A stretch of DNA of 64,000 nucleotides, from assembly GCF_900168325.1 (NCBI RefSeq), contig NZ_FVZE01000005.1, positions 272,688 through 336,687 on the forward strand, read 5' to 3'. Both the position numbers and the translations under genes were made by a program. Source of the DNA: Novosphingobium mathurense (lineage in GTDB: Bacteria; Pseudomonadota; Alphaproteobacteria; Sphingomonadales; Sphingomonadaceae). The notes under the pieces are model-generated. The model did no database searches. It had not been told where the DNA came from and was given only the letters and a program-made list of their open reading frames with translations. Positions 9,370 through 18,208 of the stretch are shown piece by piece; positions within the stretch are counted from its first letter, which is position 1; each line of letters opens with the position of its first letter.

Positions 9370-9711
9370 ATGACGAGTCCGCAATCCCAGAGCGGGGACA
9401 CGCTGTCCCGCCTCGAAGCCACGATCGCGGCGCGCCGCGCGGCCGATCCCGAATCCAGCTATGTCGCAAAACTCAATGCCAGCGGGCTGGGCAAGATGTC
9501 CCAGAAGCTGGGCGAAGAGGCGACCGAGACGATCATCGCCGCACTGGCGCAGGGCCCCAAGGAACTGATCGGCGAATCCGCCGACCTGCTGTTCCACCTC
9601 ATGGTCCTGCTCGGCGCCAAGGGCGTACCCTTCGCCGATGTCCTGGCAGAACTCGACCGCCGCGAAGGCGTCTCGGGCATCGCCGAAAAGGCATCGCGCC
9701 CCAAGGACTGA
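9370..9711 (+). CDS. hisE: Phosphoribosyl-ATP diphosphatase
   Basis: HisE hydrolyses phosphoribosyl-ATP to phosphoribosyl-AMP, the second step of histidine synthesis. The all-helical MazG-like fold shows the conserved segments SYVAKLNASGLGKMSQKLGE, then EATETIIAAL and ESADLLFHLMVLL near residues 38-85, with the acidic metal ligands in place. The likely start is ATG 9370 (MTSPQSQSGD), giving 113 residues. An in-frame ATG at 9355 is also possible, and neither has a strong ribosome binding site. hisI and hisG are not in this window. Confidence 0.93.
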   Translation: MTSPQSQSGDTLSRLEATIAARRAADPESSYVAKLNASGLGKMSQKLGEEATETIIAALAQGPKELIGESADLLFHLMVLLGAKGVPFADVLAELDRREGVSGIAEKASRPKD

Positions 9712-9755
9712 CCTTTCCCTCAAGACGATCAACGCCTTCCGCGGGAGCCCTGAGA

Positions 9756-10133
9756 ATGCCCATCGATCCCAAGCAGCCCTACGACGAGAACAACATCTTC
9801 GCGAAGATCCTGCGCGGCGAGCTGCCCTGCACGAAGGTCTACGAGGATGACCACGCGCTGGCCTTCAACGACATCCGTCCGCAGGCGCCGATCCATGTTC
9901 TGGTGATCCCCAAGGGCGCCTATGTCTCCTGGGACGACTTTACCGCCAAGGCCGACGATGCCGAGATCGCCGCCTTCATGCGCGCGGTCGGCAATGTCAC
10001 GCGCCAGCTCGAGCTGGACGGGCCGGGCTATCGCCTGATGGTCAACATGGGCAACAACGGCCATCAGGAAGTGCCGCACCTGCACGTCCACATTTTCGGC
10101 GGCCGCCAGTTCTTCCACATGATCTGCGACTGA
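9756..10133 (+). CDS. HIT family (histidine triad) nucleotide-binding protein
   Basis: The protein is a 125-residue Hint-type phosphoramidase or nucleotide hydrolase. It has the family pattern NNIFAKILRGELPCTKVYED near the N-terminus, then FNDIRPQAPIHVLVIPK near residues 38-54, and the histidine triad VPHLHVHIFGGRQ near 109-121. Such proteins hydrolyse AMP-linked amides, but physiological substrates in bacteria are poorly known. It lies directly downstream of hisE, 44 bp away, and is probably co-transcribed. The association of hisE with a HIT gene is common in alphaproteobacteria. Confidence 0.93.
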   Translation: MPIDPKQPYDENNIFAKILRGELPCTKVYEDDHALAFNDIRPQAPIHVLVIPKGAYVSWDDFTAKADDAEIAAFMRAVGNVTRQLELDGPGYRLMVNMGNNGHQEVPHLHVHIFGGRQFFHMICD

Positions 10134-10252
10134 ACCGGCGCCCGACGGAGAGATATCCACACCCATCGGGCCGATGTGGCGTGGCTGACGGGCGGTAAGC
10201 TGCCGTCTGTCCCTTTGCAGTGGGGGAAGGCCCCGCTACACATCCGCGCTGC

Positions 10253-10768
10253 ATGATGGCCATTCCCGAACCCAGTTGCGGCGCGATCGACCTCGGTGTC
10301 CACCGCTATGCCCTGCGCGTGTACTATGAAGACACCGACGCGGGCGGGATCGTGTACCATGCCAATTACCTGCGCTGGTTCGAGCGCGCCCGTTCCGACC
10401 TTCTCGAGTTGCTCGGGATCGACCAGCGCGCCGCGCTGGAATCGGGAGAGGGGCTCTACACCGTGGCCGAGGCTTCGCTGCGCTACCGCGCTCCGGCCCG
10501 ACTGGGCGATGCCGTCGTCATCGAGACATTTCCCGAGACGGTCGGCCGCGTCGCCTGCACGCTCAGGCAGGTGGCCCGGCGCGGTGAAACGCGGCTGTGC
10601 GAAGCCGTCGTCAAGGTAGGGTTCATCGGTCCTGATGGACGACCGCGCAAACAACCTGCCGCCTGGCAACATGCGTTCGATTCGCTCGTTGACGGGCGCA
10701 TGCTTTCTCAATCTCCCGCCACAGGCCCTGTTTCTGGCCTTGAATCCGGCCCGGAAGGACTAGAATGA
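10253..10768 (+). CDS. ybgC: Tol-Pal system-associated acyl-CoA thioesterase
   Basis: YbgC is a hot-dog fold thioesterase found at the head of tol-pal operons and thought to act in phospholipid metabolism. The active-site segment YYEDTDAGGIVYHANYLRWF contains the catalytic Asp, and ERARSDLLELLG follows. Two adjacent ATG codons at 10253 and 10256 are the likely starts. The stop overlaps the tolQ start (ATGA), so the two are translationally coupled. The C-terminal 30 residues are proline- and glycine-rich and look unstructured. Confidence 0.92.
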   Translation: MMAIPEPSCGAIDLGVHRYALRVYYEDTDAGGIVYHANYLRWFERARSDLLELLGIDQRAALESGEGLYTVAEASLRYRAPARLGDAVVIETFPETVGRVACTLRQVARRGETRLCEAVVKVGFIGPDGRPRKQPAAWQHAFDSLVDGRMLSQSPATGPVSGLESGPEGLE

Positions 10769-11475
10769 CTCTCGACCTGCTTGCTTCTGCCGTAGCGATC
10801 AGCGGCGAATCCGATCGGCTCAACCCGATCAAGCTGTTCCTTGACGCGGACATCGTCGTTCAGGCCATCATGTTCGGCCTGCTGCTGGCGAGCATCTGGG
10901 TCTGGATGATCATCATCACCTTCACCATGCGCATGGGCGGCATCCAGCGCCGCTGCGACGAGTACGAGGACGGCTTCTGGGAGGCCGAGAACTTTGAGAC
11001 GTTCCAGAAGGACCGCGCGCGCCGGAACGTGCCGCTGGGCAAGGTGGCCGGAGCCGGGCTGGCCGAATGGCGCCGCAATGCCCAGGCGCGCAACGTGGAC
11101 CACGAAGGTGCGCGCCAGCGCATTGCGCTCGCCATGACATCTTCGCTCGGCGAAGAGGCGGACGCCCTTTCGGATCGTCTCAACTTCCTCGCCACCGTCG
11201 GTTCGGTCGCGCCCTTCGTCGGCCTGTTCGGTACCGTCTGGGGCATCATGAACAGCTTCTTCCAGATCGGCCAGCAGCAGAACTCCTCGCTGGCGGTCGT
11301 CGCGCCCGGCATTTCCGAAGCGCTGTTCGCCACCGCGATCGGCCTGTTCGCGGCGATCCCGGCAGTCATCGCCTACAACCGCTTCTCGCACCGGGTGAAT
11401 TCGTTCGAAGCGCGCATGCAGCGCTTTGCCGACCAGCTTCACGCGGCGCTCACGCGCCAGCTCGAACAGCGCTGA
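10765..11475 (+). CDS. tolQ: Tol-Pal system proton-channel subunit TolQ
   Basis: TolQ with TolR forms the inner-membrane proton-driven motor of the Tol-Pal system, which pulls the outer membrane inward at division. The 236-residue protein has a transmembrane helix near 33-53 ([20 protein letters not shown]), a cytoplasmic helical loop, and two further helices around [20 protein letters not shown] and [20 protein letters not shown]. These carry the conserved residues of the MotA/TolQ/ExbB family. It overlaps ybgC and lies 12 bp before tolR. Confidence 0.96.
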   Translation: MTLDLLASAVAISGESDRLNPIKLFLDADIVVQAIMFGLLLASIWVWMIIITFTMRMGGIQRRCDEYEDGFWEAENFETFQKDRARRNVPLGKVAGAGLAEWRRNAQARNVDHEGARQRIALAMTSSLGEEADALSDRLNFLATVGSVAPFVGLFGTVWGIMNSFFQIGQQQNSSLAVVAPGISEALFATAIGLFAAIPAVIAYNRFSHRVNSFEARMQRFADQLHAALTRQLEQR

Positions 11476-11487
11476 CGGAGCCCGGAC

Positions 11488-11943
11488 ATGGCAATGGGAC
11501 TGTCAGGAGGCGGTGGTCGCAATCGGCGGGGACGCGGGACCCGTGCGCCGATGGCGGACATCAACGTCACGCCGCTGGTCGACGTCATGCTCGTCCTGCT
11601 CATCATCTTCATGGTGACGGCGCCCTTGCTAAAGGCCGCCGTGCCGATCGAGCTGCCCGACAGCCGGGCCAAGGCGATGTCGGAGGAAGCCGCGCAGATT
11701 ACGCTGAGCATCAAGCGCGACGGCGTGATCTATTTCGAGGAAGAGGCGCTCGCTCCGGGAGAACTGGCCGATCGCCTCGCCGCAGTGACGGCGGGCCCCG
11801 ATGGCAAGAAGCCGCTCGTGACCCTGCGCGCGGACAAGGCGCTCGATTACGGCACCGTCATGGGCGTAATGGGCGAACTCAACCATGCCGGCTTCACCTC
11901 GATCTCGCTGGTGACCGGCGTCAGCAGCCGTTCAGGCGGCTGA
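11488..11943 (+). CDS. tolR: Tol-Pal system subunit TolR (ExbD/TolR family)
   Basis: TolR is the single-span partner of TolQ. The transmembrane helix carries the key proton-path Asp in [19 protein letters not shown] near residues 25-45. The periplasmic domain follows, with [17 protein letters not shown] and a C-terminal strand pattern ([16 protein letters not shown]) typical of ExbD/TolR. The 151-residue length is normal. It is 12 bp after tolQ and 15 bp before tolA in one operon. Confidence 0.95.
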   Translation: MAMGLSGGGGRNRRGRGTRAPMADINVTPLVDVMLVLLIIFMVTAPLLKAAVPIELPDSRAKAMSEEAAQITLSIKRDGVIYFEEEALAPGELADRLAAVTAGPDGKKPLVTLRADKALDYGTVMGVMGELNHAGFTSISLVTGVSSRSGG

Positions 11944-11958
11944 GCTAGGGTTCGCATC

Positions 11959-12813
11959 ATGGCAATCCTCGGGCTGCGCAGGGATGAGAAATACGGACTT
12001 GCACTGGCAATCGCGCTTCATGCCGCGGTTCTGGGCGCGATGTTTCTCGACCCGCATACCGATCAGGTCGTCCGTCCGCCCGAACGGATCGAAGTGAATA
12101 TCAGCGATGACTACGGACTGACATCGACTTCGCCCGATCCCAACAGCCAGGCCGCGGCCGATGTGGCTCCGACCATCGGTGAGGCAGCGCCCGCGCCGGC
12201 TCCTGCTCCGGTTCCCGAAATCCAGCCCTCGCCATCGCCGCTGCCGCCCGAACCCAAGGCCAGGCCGGTAGAGACCAAGAAGGCGCCGGAAAAGAAGAAA
12301 ACCGAGACCAAGTCTCCGCCCAGCCGCAAGAGCAGCGCGATCGACAAGATCGTCTCCAGCCCGAGCAGTTCCCCGTCGAAGGCGAGCGCGACCACGACGA
12401 AGAAAACCGGCGGCAGCCGTGTCGGCGCTGACTTCCTCTCGGGCGTCTCCGGGGCGACCGCCACCGAGGGCAAGGGCGCACCGGCGGCCACGATCGGTCC
12501 CAAGCAGGTCTCGGCGCTCAATGCCGCGATCAGCCGCCAGCTCAAGCCGTACTGGTCCGCGCCGCAGGGGGCCGATGCCGAACTGCTGGTGACACGGGTT
12601 CGTTTCAGGCTCAACCGCGACGGCAGCCTCGCCGGCGAACCTCAGGTGCTGGGCACCAGCGGCAAGACCGCGACCAATGCCACCCAGGTCGACCGTCACC
12701 AGGAGCAGGCGGTCCGTGCGGTCAAGCTGGCCGCCCCTTTCAACCTGCCCGAAGACCTCTACGATGGCTGGAAGGTCATCGACACGCAATTCGACAGAAG
12801 GCTATCGCAATGA
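11959..12813 (+). CDS. tolA: TolA-like energy transducer of the Tol-Pal system
   Basis: This protein sits in the tolA position and has its architecture. A single N-terminal helix (YGLALAIALHAAVLGAMFL) near residues 12-30 is followed by a long Pro/Ala/Lys-rich periplasmic linker (about 65-160). A C-terminal TonB/TolA-type domain near 175-284 contains LNAAISRQLKPYW and VRFRLNRDGSLAGEPQVL. It should link TolQR to TolB/Pal across the periplasm. The stop overlaps the tolB start by four bases. Sequence identity to TolA outside the fold is low, as is usual for the family. Confidence 0.85.
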   Translation: MAILGLRRDEKYGLALAIALHAAVLGAMFLDPHTDQVVRPPERIEVNISDDYGLTSTSPDPNSQAAADVAPTIGEAAPAPAPAPVPEIQPSPSPLPPEPKARPVETKKAPEKKKTETKSPPSRKSSAIDKIVSSPSSSPSKASATTTKKTGGSRVGADFLSGVSGATATEGKGAPAATIGPKQVSALNAAISRQLKPYWSAPQGADAELLVTRVRFRLNRDGSLAGEPQVLGTSGKTATNATQVDRHQEQAVRAVKLAAPFNLPEDLYDGWKVIDTQFDRRLSQ

Positions 12814-14192
12814 AACTCCACCATCTCGCTGCTCTGGGCCTTATGCTTTCGGTCTCGGCGCCGGTGCTGGCGCAGGATGCCACCCAGGCACCTCTCGCGC
12901 AGGTCCCCGTCGATCCCGAGGCGGGCTTGCAGGTCACCGTCTCCGACGACAGCGACTGGCAGGACCTGGGCATCGCGATCACCACGTTCGCCACCGACGC
13001 GGACGTTCCCACGCAGACGAATGCGGGCTCCACCGCGGCGCTGGGCCGGGCCCTGTCGCAGGTTGTCGCGGCGGACCTCAAGAACAACGGCCTGTTCAAG
13101 CCCTCGGGCCCGGCGGGCCTGCCGCAGCCGGCTTTCTCCGAAGTGCAGACGCCCAACTTCCCGATCTGGTCGGTCCGCAGTACCGACATGCTGGTGCAGG
13201 GCTATGTCCGCGCCGCGGCGAGCGGGCAGCTTACCGTGGGCTGTTACCTTTACGACGTCGCGCTCAAGCAGCAGCTGGCCAAGGGCGGCTGGCAGGTCGG
13301 CCCGGCCGACTGGCGCCGCGCCGCGCACAAGTGCGCCGACATGGTCTATTCGCGCCTTTCGGGCGAAAGCCCGTTCTTCGATTCGAAGATCGCCTACATC
13401 GCCGAGACCGGACCCAAGGACCGCCGCATCAAGCGGCTGGCGGTGATGGATTCGGACGGCGCCAACCACCGCTATCTGACGAGTGGGCAGGCGACTGCGC
13501 TGACCCCGCGCTATTCGCCCGACTATTCCAAGATCCTCTACCTCTCGTACCTCAACGGCCAGCCGAGCATCTATTCCTACGATCTGGCGACCAACAGCCA
13601 GAAGCTGATCGTGCGTACCGGCAATCCGACGATGGCGCCGCGCTGGTCGCCGGACGGAAAGTGGGTGCTCTATTCTATGTCGACGGGCGGCCGCACCGAC
13701 ATCTACCGCATTTCCTCGGCAGGGGGTGGCACGCCGCAGCGCCTGACCAACGGTCCGGGCATCAACATCGGCGGCAGCTACTCGCCCGACGGCAGCCGGA
13801 TCGTGTTCGAGAGCGACCGTTCGGGCAGCCAGCAGGTCTACGTGATGAACGCCGACGGTTCCAACCAGCACCGCATCAGCTTCTTCGGCGGCCGTGCGGC
13901 AACGCCGGAATGGAGCCCGCGCGGCGACCAGATCGCCTTCACCCACATTGCCGGAAACCTGCGTATCGCGGTCATGAGCCCGGACGGGCGGGGCATGCGC
14001 TATCTCACCGATTCGTGGCAGGACGAAGCGCCGACATGGTCTCCCAACGGTCGCATCGTCCAGTTCTTCCGCACCGAGAAGAACTCCGGAATTACTTCGA
14101 TCTGGCAAGTTGACCTGACGGGCCGGAACGAACGTAAATTGCCCACGCCAGTGGGCGCGTCGGACCCTGCGTGGGGTCCGGTCCGACCCTGA
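12810..14192 (+). CDS. tolB: Tol-Pal system beta-propeller protein TolB
   Basis: TolB is the periplasmic propeller that cycles between Pal and TolA. A signal peptide (LALGLMLSVSAPVLA type, residues 1-21) is followed by the N-terminal alpha/beta domain, with IAITTFATDADV near residue 54. Six propeller blades have recurring PDG and RWSPDGKWVLYSM-like repeats, for example YSPDGSRIVFESDRSG and WSPRGDQIAFTHIAGN. Length is 460 residues. It overlaps tolA by four bases and is followed by pal after 114 bp. Confidence 0.96.
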   Translation: MKLHHLAALGLMLSVSAPVLAQDATQAPLAQVPVDPEAGLQVTVSDDSDWQDLGIAITTFATDADVPTQTNAGSTAALGRALSQVVAADLKNNGLFKPSGPAGLPQPAFSEVQTPNFPIWSVRSTDMLVQGYVRAAASGQLTVGCYLYDVALKQQLAKGGWQVGPADWRRAAHKCADMVYSRLSGESPFFDSKIAYIAETGPKDRRIKRLAVMDSDGANHRYLTSGQATALTPRYSPDYSKILYLSYLNGQPSIYSYDLATNSQKLIVRTGNPTMAPRWSPDGKWVLYSMSTGGRTDIYRISSAGGGTPQRLTNGPGINIGGSYSPDGSRIVFESDRSGSQQVYVMNADGSNQHRISFFGGRAATPEWSPRGDQIAFTHIAGNLRIAVMSPDGRGMRYLTDSWQDEAPTWSPNGRIVQFFRTEKNSGITSIWQVDLTGRNERKLPTPVGASDPAWGPVRP

Positions 14193-14306
14193 GTGTAATT
14201 TGCACCGTTTACGGGTGCGCACTCAGGAAACCTTTGTTAAGTAATGATCGGAACTATAGCCGATGCCAGCCATTTCATTTGGCTGTGCAGCACAGGAGAT
14301 TGCCCC

Positions 14307-14843
14307 ATGTCTTCTACCTTACAGACTCCTCGCTTCTCGAAGTCCGCTTCGACGATGCTTCTCCTTGCCGGGGCATTGGCCATTTCGGCTTGCGCTTCCA
14401 AGGCGCCCAAGGAACTTCCGCCCGAGCCCGGCCCGGCCACCACGACGCAGGCTCCGCCCGCCGATCTTGGCCCGACTCCGGGTAGCCAGGCCGACTTCCT
14501 TGCCAAGATGAGCGGGTCGGACACGATCTACTTCGACACCGACAAGTACGACATCGACGCGATGGATCAGGACGCGCTGGCCAAGCAGGCGCAATGGCTG
14601 CTCCAGTATCCCAACAAGCGCGCCACCATCGAAGGCCACTGCGACGAGCGCGGCACGCGCGAGTACAACCTTGCGCTGGGTGAACGCCGCGCCAATGCCG
14701 CGATGAACTATCTCGTGAGCCTCGGCGTGGATGCTGCGCGTATTTCGACCGTCAGCTATGGCAAGGAACGCCCGGTTGCGCTCGGTTCGAACGAGCAGGC
14801 CTGGGCGCAGAACCGCCGCGCGGTCACTGTCACGATCGACTGA
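14307..14843 (+). CDS. pal: Peptidoglycan-associated lipoprotein Pal
   Basis: Pal is an outer-membrane lipoprotein that binds peptidoglycan and is moved by the Tol motor. The start at 14307 has a clear CAGGAG ribosome binding site. A lipoprotein signal peptide ends in the lipobox ISAC near residue 29, followed by a proline-rich linker. The OmpA-like domain contains IEGHCDERGTREYNLALGER and ANAAMNYLVSLGVDAARI near residues 108-148. At 178 residues it is of standard length. It closes the ybgC-tolQRAB-pal operon, although the longer gap before it may hold an extra promoter. Confidence 0.96.
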   Translation: MSSTLQTPRFSKSASTMLLLAGALAISACASKAPKELPPEPGPATTTQAPPADLGPTPGSQADFLAKMSGSDTIYFDTDKYDIDAMDQDALAKQAQWLLQYPNKRATIEGHCDERGTREYNLALGERRANAAMNYLVSLGVDAARISTVSYGKERPVALGSNEQAWAQNRRAVTVTID

Positions 14844-14848
14844 TCGGC

Positions 14849-15040
14849 TTACTGACCAAACTTGAGAAGATCGCCCGGGCTGCCCAGCAGCTCGGGCGTT
14901 TTCACGCTGGCTCCGTAGCCCTGTCCGGTCATGAACCGGGGCGGTCCCAACGGCTCGCGCGCGACGTTTTCGCCGAACAGCACGTAGATCGCCATCATCA
15001 GGATGGAGAAGCATGCGGATAGGGCCAGGCGTTTGCTCAT
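14849..15040 (-). CDS. Small membrane or exported protein, convergent with pal (63 aa)
   Basis: This 63-residue frame ends six bases from the pal stop on the opposite strand. It opens with one hydrophobic helix (LALSACFSILMMAIYVLFG) that could be an uncleaved signal anchor, followed by a short hydrophilic tail. The start MSKRLAL at 15040 has a GGGG stretch upstream. I do not recognise a family. The clean membrane-helix design and the start signal argue that it is a real gene rather than an accidental frame, but there is no independent proof. Confidence 0.55.
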   Translation of the reverse strand: MSKRLALSACFSILMMAIYVLFGENVAREPLGPPRFMTGQGYGASVKTPELLGSPGDLLKFGQ

Positions 15041-15180
15041 GGGCGCCCCACAATGCTAAGCCAGGTTAGTATAATTGCTTCGGGCTACTGCTGCAATGCA
15101 ACGACGGCGGGAGCGTTAGGCGGTTTCCTGCGATTTACAAGACTTGCATCCATTTCGAGTCGCAGCGTATCGCTAAGTCA

Positions 15181-15714
15181 ATGAGCCGCGTACGCAGATC
15201 CATGGACTGGGGATTCCCGCGCTGGCGCGGCTACGAGTCCGCGCGCGAAGCCGCGCAGGTCCGCCTGTGCGATCGCCATGGCTGCTCTGAACCGGGCGAT
15301 TGCCCCGCGCCGAAAAGCCCCAGCAGCCCGGACCGCTGGTACTTCTGTCAGAAGCACGCGGCCGAGTACAATGCCGGCTGGGACTATTTCGCCGGCCTCA
15401 CCAAGGAAGAGGCCGCGGCGCGTGAAAAGAAGGAGCGCCAGACCCACGAAGGCTACCAGGAATCGGCGCACTACGGCTGGGCCGGGTCGGGTGACGGCAG
15501 CCGCAGCGGCGATGAACTGCGCGCGCTCGAAGCCCTTGGCCTCGAACCCGATGCGGACTTCGACGCAGTGCGCAAGGCCTGGCGCACGAAAGCCAAGGAA
15601 GTGCATCCCGACGTCCGGCCGGGCGATGCCGAGGCTGCCAAGGCATTCCAGACCTACCAGCTTGCCTACGAAGTCCTGCGTGCCGCCGAAGAGCGGCGCG
15701 AATGGCACGGTTGA
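15181..15714 (+). CDS. J-domain protein with N-terminal Cys/His cluster
   Basis: The C-terminal 60 residues form a J domain (LEALGLEPDADFDAVRKAWR) with the essential HPD tripeptide in KEVHPDVRPGD, so it should stimulate an Hsp70. The N-terminal half has a Cys/His set: CDRHGC, then Cys in PGDCPAP, then WYFCQKHAAEYN. This could bind zinc. The middle is charged. At 177 residues with the J domain at the C-terminus, it is not DnaJ itself. The start is ATG 15181. Its client is unknown. Confidence 0.85.
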   Translation: MSRVRRSMDWGFPRWRGYESAREAAQVRLCDRHGCSEPGDCPAPKSPSSPDRWYFCQKHAAEYNAGWDYFAGLTKEEAAAREKKERQTHEGYQESAHYGWAGSGDGSRSGDELRALEALGLEPDADFDAVRKAWRTKAKEVHPDVRPGDAEAAKAFQTYQLAYEVLRAAEERREWHG

Positions 15715-15747
15715 TCGTGTCCCTACTGATTTGCGCGTAGAGTAAGC

Positions 15748-15773
15748 GTCAGCCCCGCCTGTGCGGGGATGAC
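15748..15773. repeat. Intergenic palindromic repeat of GTCA-CCCCGC type
   Basis: The 26-nt element has arms GTCA-G-CCCCGC and GCGGGG-A-TGAC around a CTGT loop, with one mismatched pair. It lies between the convergent J-domain and SLC13-type genes. It could act as a bidirectional transcription terminator or belong to a dispersed intergenic palindrome family common in alphaproteobacterial genomes. Confidence 0.55.
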
Positions 15774-15830
15774 GAAAGGTGCGGAAGGGGCCTGAGGCGG
15801 CGGCGGGGGCACTCCCCTATGTCCGGCCCG

Positions 15831-17246
15831 CTATCTCCCGATCAGCAGCGAGACCAGCCAGACCACGCCGACGATCAGCGGTGCGCCCGCGATGTCGAGC
15901 AGCAGGCCCGACTTGATCATGCGCGGCAGTTCGATGCGCCCGGTTGCCCAGGCGATGGCGTTGGGTCCGGTGCCTGCGGGCAGCATGAAGCCCCAGCTTG
16001 CGGCGAGCGCTGCGGGCATGGCCAGCAGGATCGGATCGGCACCCAGCGCGACCGCGAGGCTGGCGACGACCGGCATGATGCCACTGGCCGTCGCGACGTT
16101 GCTGGCGAACTCGGTGATGACGATGACCATGGCGGTGATCGCAAGCGCGACGACGGGCAATGGGACGGCGGACAGCGGCAGGAGCGACCGGCCCAGCCAG
16201 TCGGCGAGCCCCGAGGCGCCCATGCCTTCGGCCAGCGCAAGGCCGCCGCCGAACATCATGATGACGCCCCAGGGCGCGCGATTGGCTTCATCCCAGTTGA
16301 GCAGGGGGCGTCCGGTTCCGTCCGGCACCACGAAGAGCAGCAGGCCGACGCCCACCGCGATCGTGCCGTCGGTCAGCGAACCCTTGGGCAGAAGCGGTGC
16401 GATCAACGGCGTCAGCATCCACAGCGCGAAGGCCACGGCGACGAGCGGGACGAGACGGCGTTCCGGCTCGGTCCACTTGTGATGGACGGCAATCGCCTCG
16501 CGCGCGGCGCGAACGTCGAAAGGATGCGTGGCGACCGCCTGCATGCGGGCAACGATGAAAGCAGCCAGTGGAATGCCCACCAGGACGAGGGGAATGCCGA
16601 TAAGGCTCCACCGGGCAAAGCTGATGTGCAGGCCGATCATCGAATCGAGCAGGGCAACCGCGATGGCATTGGTCGGCGAGCCGACGATCGTGCCGAGGCC
16701 GCCGATCGATGCGGCAAAAGCGATGCCCATTGGCAGGGCGCCGGCCAGGCCCTGGCGTTCGTCGTCCGCGATGCCGCCGGCCTCGATCACGGCAAGGGCC
16801 ATGGGCATCATGATCAGCGCCGTGGACGTATTGGAAATTGCCATCGACAGGATCGCCGCGGCCATCATGAAGGCGAACAGCAGGCGACCCGCGCCGCCCT
16901 TGGAACCCAGCCCGTCGAGCAGGGACAGAGCCAATCGCCGGTGCAGTCCGGTGCGCTCGATGGCAAGGGCGATGAAGGCGCCGCCCAGGATCAGGAACAG
17001 GGTGGGGGAATAGTAGCTGGAGGCCGTCTCGCCCGCCGTCATGACCCCGGCAAATGGCAGGACGAGGAAAGGGGCCAGCGCGGTCGCGGTCAGCGGCAGG
17101 GCCTCGGTCATCCACCAGCAGGCCATCAGGGCGACGAGGCCCGCGACGGTCCATGCCTGCGGCGGCATTCCTGCCGGTTCGGGCAGGATCAGCGTTGCCC
17201 CGAACAGCACCAGTCCCGCGATCAGTCCGATCCGCTTGGCATCCAT
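15831..17246 (-). CDS. SLC13/DASS family sodium:anion symporter
   Basis: The protein is a multi-pass transporter of the divalent anion:sodium symporter family, which takes up dicarboxylates or sulfate. It has about 11-12 hydrophobic segments and the family motifs SNTSTALIMMPMALAV and GSPTNAIAVALLDS (the SNT-type ligand loops). The C-terminal repeat contains TEFASNVATASGIMPVV and LPAGTGPNAIAW. The start MDAKRIGL at 17246 has GGGGGGA upstream and gives 471 residues. The frame is open to 17291. The substrate cannot be told from sequence. Confidence 0.9.
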   Translation of the reverse strand: MDAKRIGLIAGLVLFGATLILPEPAGMPPQAWTVAGLVALMACWWMTEALPLTATALAPFLVLPFAGVMTAGETASSYYSPTLFLILGGAFIALAIERTGLHRRLALSLLDGLGSKGGAGRLLFAFMMAAAILSMAISNTSTALIMMPMALAVIEAGGIADDERQGLAGALPMGIAFAASIGGLGTIVGSPTNAIAVALLDSMIGLHISFARWSLIGIPLVLVGIPLAAFIVARMQAVATHPFDVRAAREAIAVHHKWTEPERRLVPLVAVAFALWMLTPLIAPLLPKGSLTDGTIAVGVGLLLFVVPDGTGRPLLNWDEANRAPWGVIMMFGGGLALAEGMGASGLADWLGRSLLPLSAVPLPVVALAITAMVIVITEFASNVATASGIMPVVASLAVALGADPILLAMPAALAASWGFMLPAGTGPNAIAWATGRIELPRMIKSGLLLDIAGAPLIVGVVWLVSLLIGR

Positions 17247-17386
17247 GCCGATGTCATCCCCCCATTCCCGTTTGAGGGACTTAAGCCACAAATCTCAGGA
17301 TGATGCGAGGGGGAGAAGCAGGTTGGCGTACTTCCTGGCCGTTAACCCGGCGCATTTGCTTCGGGTTATCACCGGAGCGCGTGGAC

Positions 17387-17403
17387 CCCGGATCAAGTTC
17401 GGG
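17387..17403. repeat. Short intergenic hairpin of CCCGGATCAAG type
   Basis: A six-base-pair stem (CCCGGA with TTCGGG, two weak pairs) with loop TCAAG lies in the gap between infC and the SLC13 gene. The flanking GTGGACC and GGATGG resemble a widely dispersed alphaproteobacterial intergenic repeat. A single copy is present here. Confidence 0.45.
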
Positions 17404-17468
17404 ATGGCGGCCTGTGGCAGGCAGTCGCGTGCCCAAGGACTGACGGCACACGCTTTTGCCAGCAAAGA

Positions 17469-17502
17469 CAAAGGGCGCACCCGGCGGGTACGCCCTTTTT
17501 CT
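17469..17502 (-). terminator. Likely rho-independent terminator downstream of infC
   Basis: A GC-rich inverted repeat (AAAGGGCG with CGCCCTTT around a CCGGCGG centre) lies 20-50 bases beyond the infC stop. It is flanked by T-rich sequence on both strands; the run of five Ts is on the plus strand. It probably ends infC transcripts and can work in both directions. Confidence 0.65.
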
Positions 17503-17522
17503 TTGGCAATGCCGGTCAGCGC

Positions 17523-18044
17523 TTACTTGGGCGCCAGCACCATCAGCATCTGGCGGCCTTCCATGCGCGGATAGGCTTCGATCTTCGCGATCTCTTCCAC
17601 ATCGGCCTGCACGCGGCGCAGCAGGTCCATGCCCAGCTGCTGGTGCGACAGTTCGCGGCCACGGAAGCGCAGGGTGACCTTCACCTTGTCGCCATCGCCG
17701 ATGAAGCGCTGCACGTTGCGCATCTTCACGTCGTAGTCGTGATCGTCGATGTTCGGACGCATCTTGATCTCTTTGATCTCCTGCGTCTTCTGCGTCTTGC
17801 GCGCTGCATTGGCCTTTTTCTGGGCCTCGTAGCGATACTTGCCGACGTCGAGGAACTTGCACACCGGCGGGTCTGCGTTGGGCGAGACTTCTACCAGGTC
17901 AAGGCCGACTTCGGCCGCCTGCTCGATAGCCTCACGGGTGTACATGACGCCAATGTTCTCGCCGTTCTCGTCGATCACGCGGACCTTGTCGGCTTGGATG
18001 AAATTGTTGTAGCGCGGTCCGCTCTTGACCGGTGGCGTCATCAT
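17523..18044 (-). CDS. infC: Translation initiation factor IF-3
   Basis: IF-3 binds the 30S subunit and checks start codon and initiator tRNA. The N-terminal domain ([20 protein letters not shown]) is followed by [20 protein letters not shown] and [15 protein letters not shown]. The basic linker [19 protein letters not shown] leads into the C-terminal domain with [20 protein letters not shown]. Length is 173 residues. Two consecutive ATG codons (18044 and 18041) are possible starts, with no strong ribosome binding site. infC commonly has atypical initiation used for autoregulation. Downstream rpmI/rplT do not follow here. Confidence 0.96.
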   Translation of the reverse strand: MMTPPVKSGPRYNNFIQADKVRVIDENGENIGVMYTREAIEQAAEVGLDLVEVSPNADPPVCKFLDVGKYRYEAQKKANAARKTQKTQEIKEIKMRPNIDDHDYDVKMRNVQRFIGDGDKVKVTLRFRGRELSHQQLGMDLLRRVQADVEEIAKIEAYPRMEGRQMLMVLAPK

Positions 18045-18208
18045 GCGCCGGGGTGGGGGTGCTATAAGCGTTCTCCTGAGTCGTCTTCGATTTACGTGCG
18101 AATGGGGCGCTCAATAGTGCGATTTGACCCGCCAAGCAAAGCGGGAATTCGCAAGATTAACATAGAGCCCCAGCCGCATGCACGGCTTATGCCCGCTTAT
18201 ATGGGCCT

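Noticed and set aside
12759..14222. 487-codon reverse-strand frame opposite tolB
   Set aside because: Antisense to a full beta-propeller TolB with normal start and length; no motif of its own.
15748..15773. Sequence reminiscent of a CRISPR repeat half
   Set aside because: Only one copy, no regularly spaced repeats and no cas genes nearby; it is a simple palindrome.
15819..17303. 494-codon plus-strand frame opposite the SLC13 transporter
   Set aside because: It is extremely rich in Gly, Arg, His and Gln with no membrane segments or motifs, and is antisense to a complete transporter.
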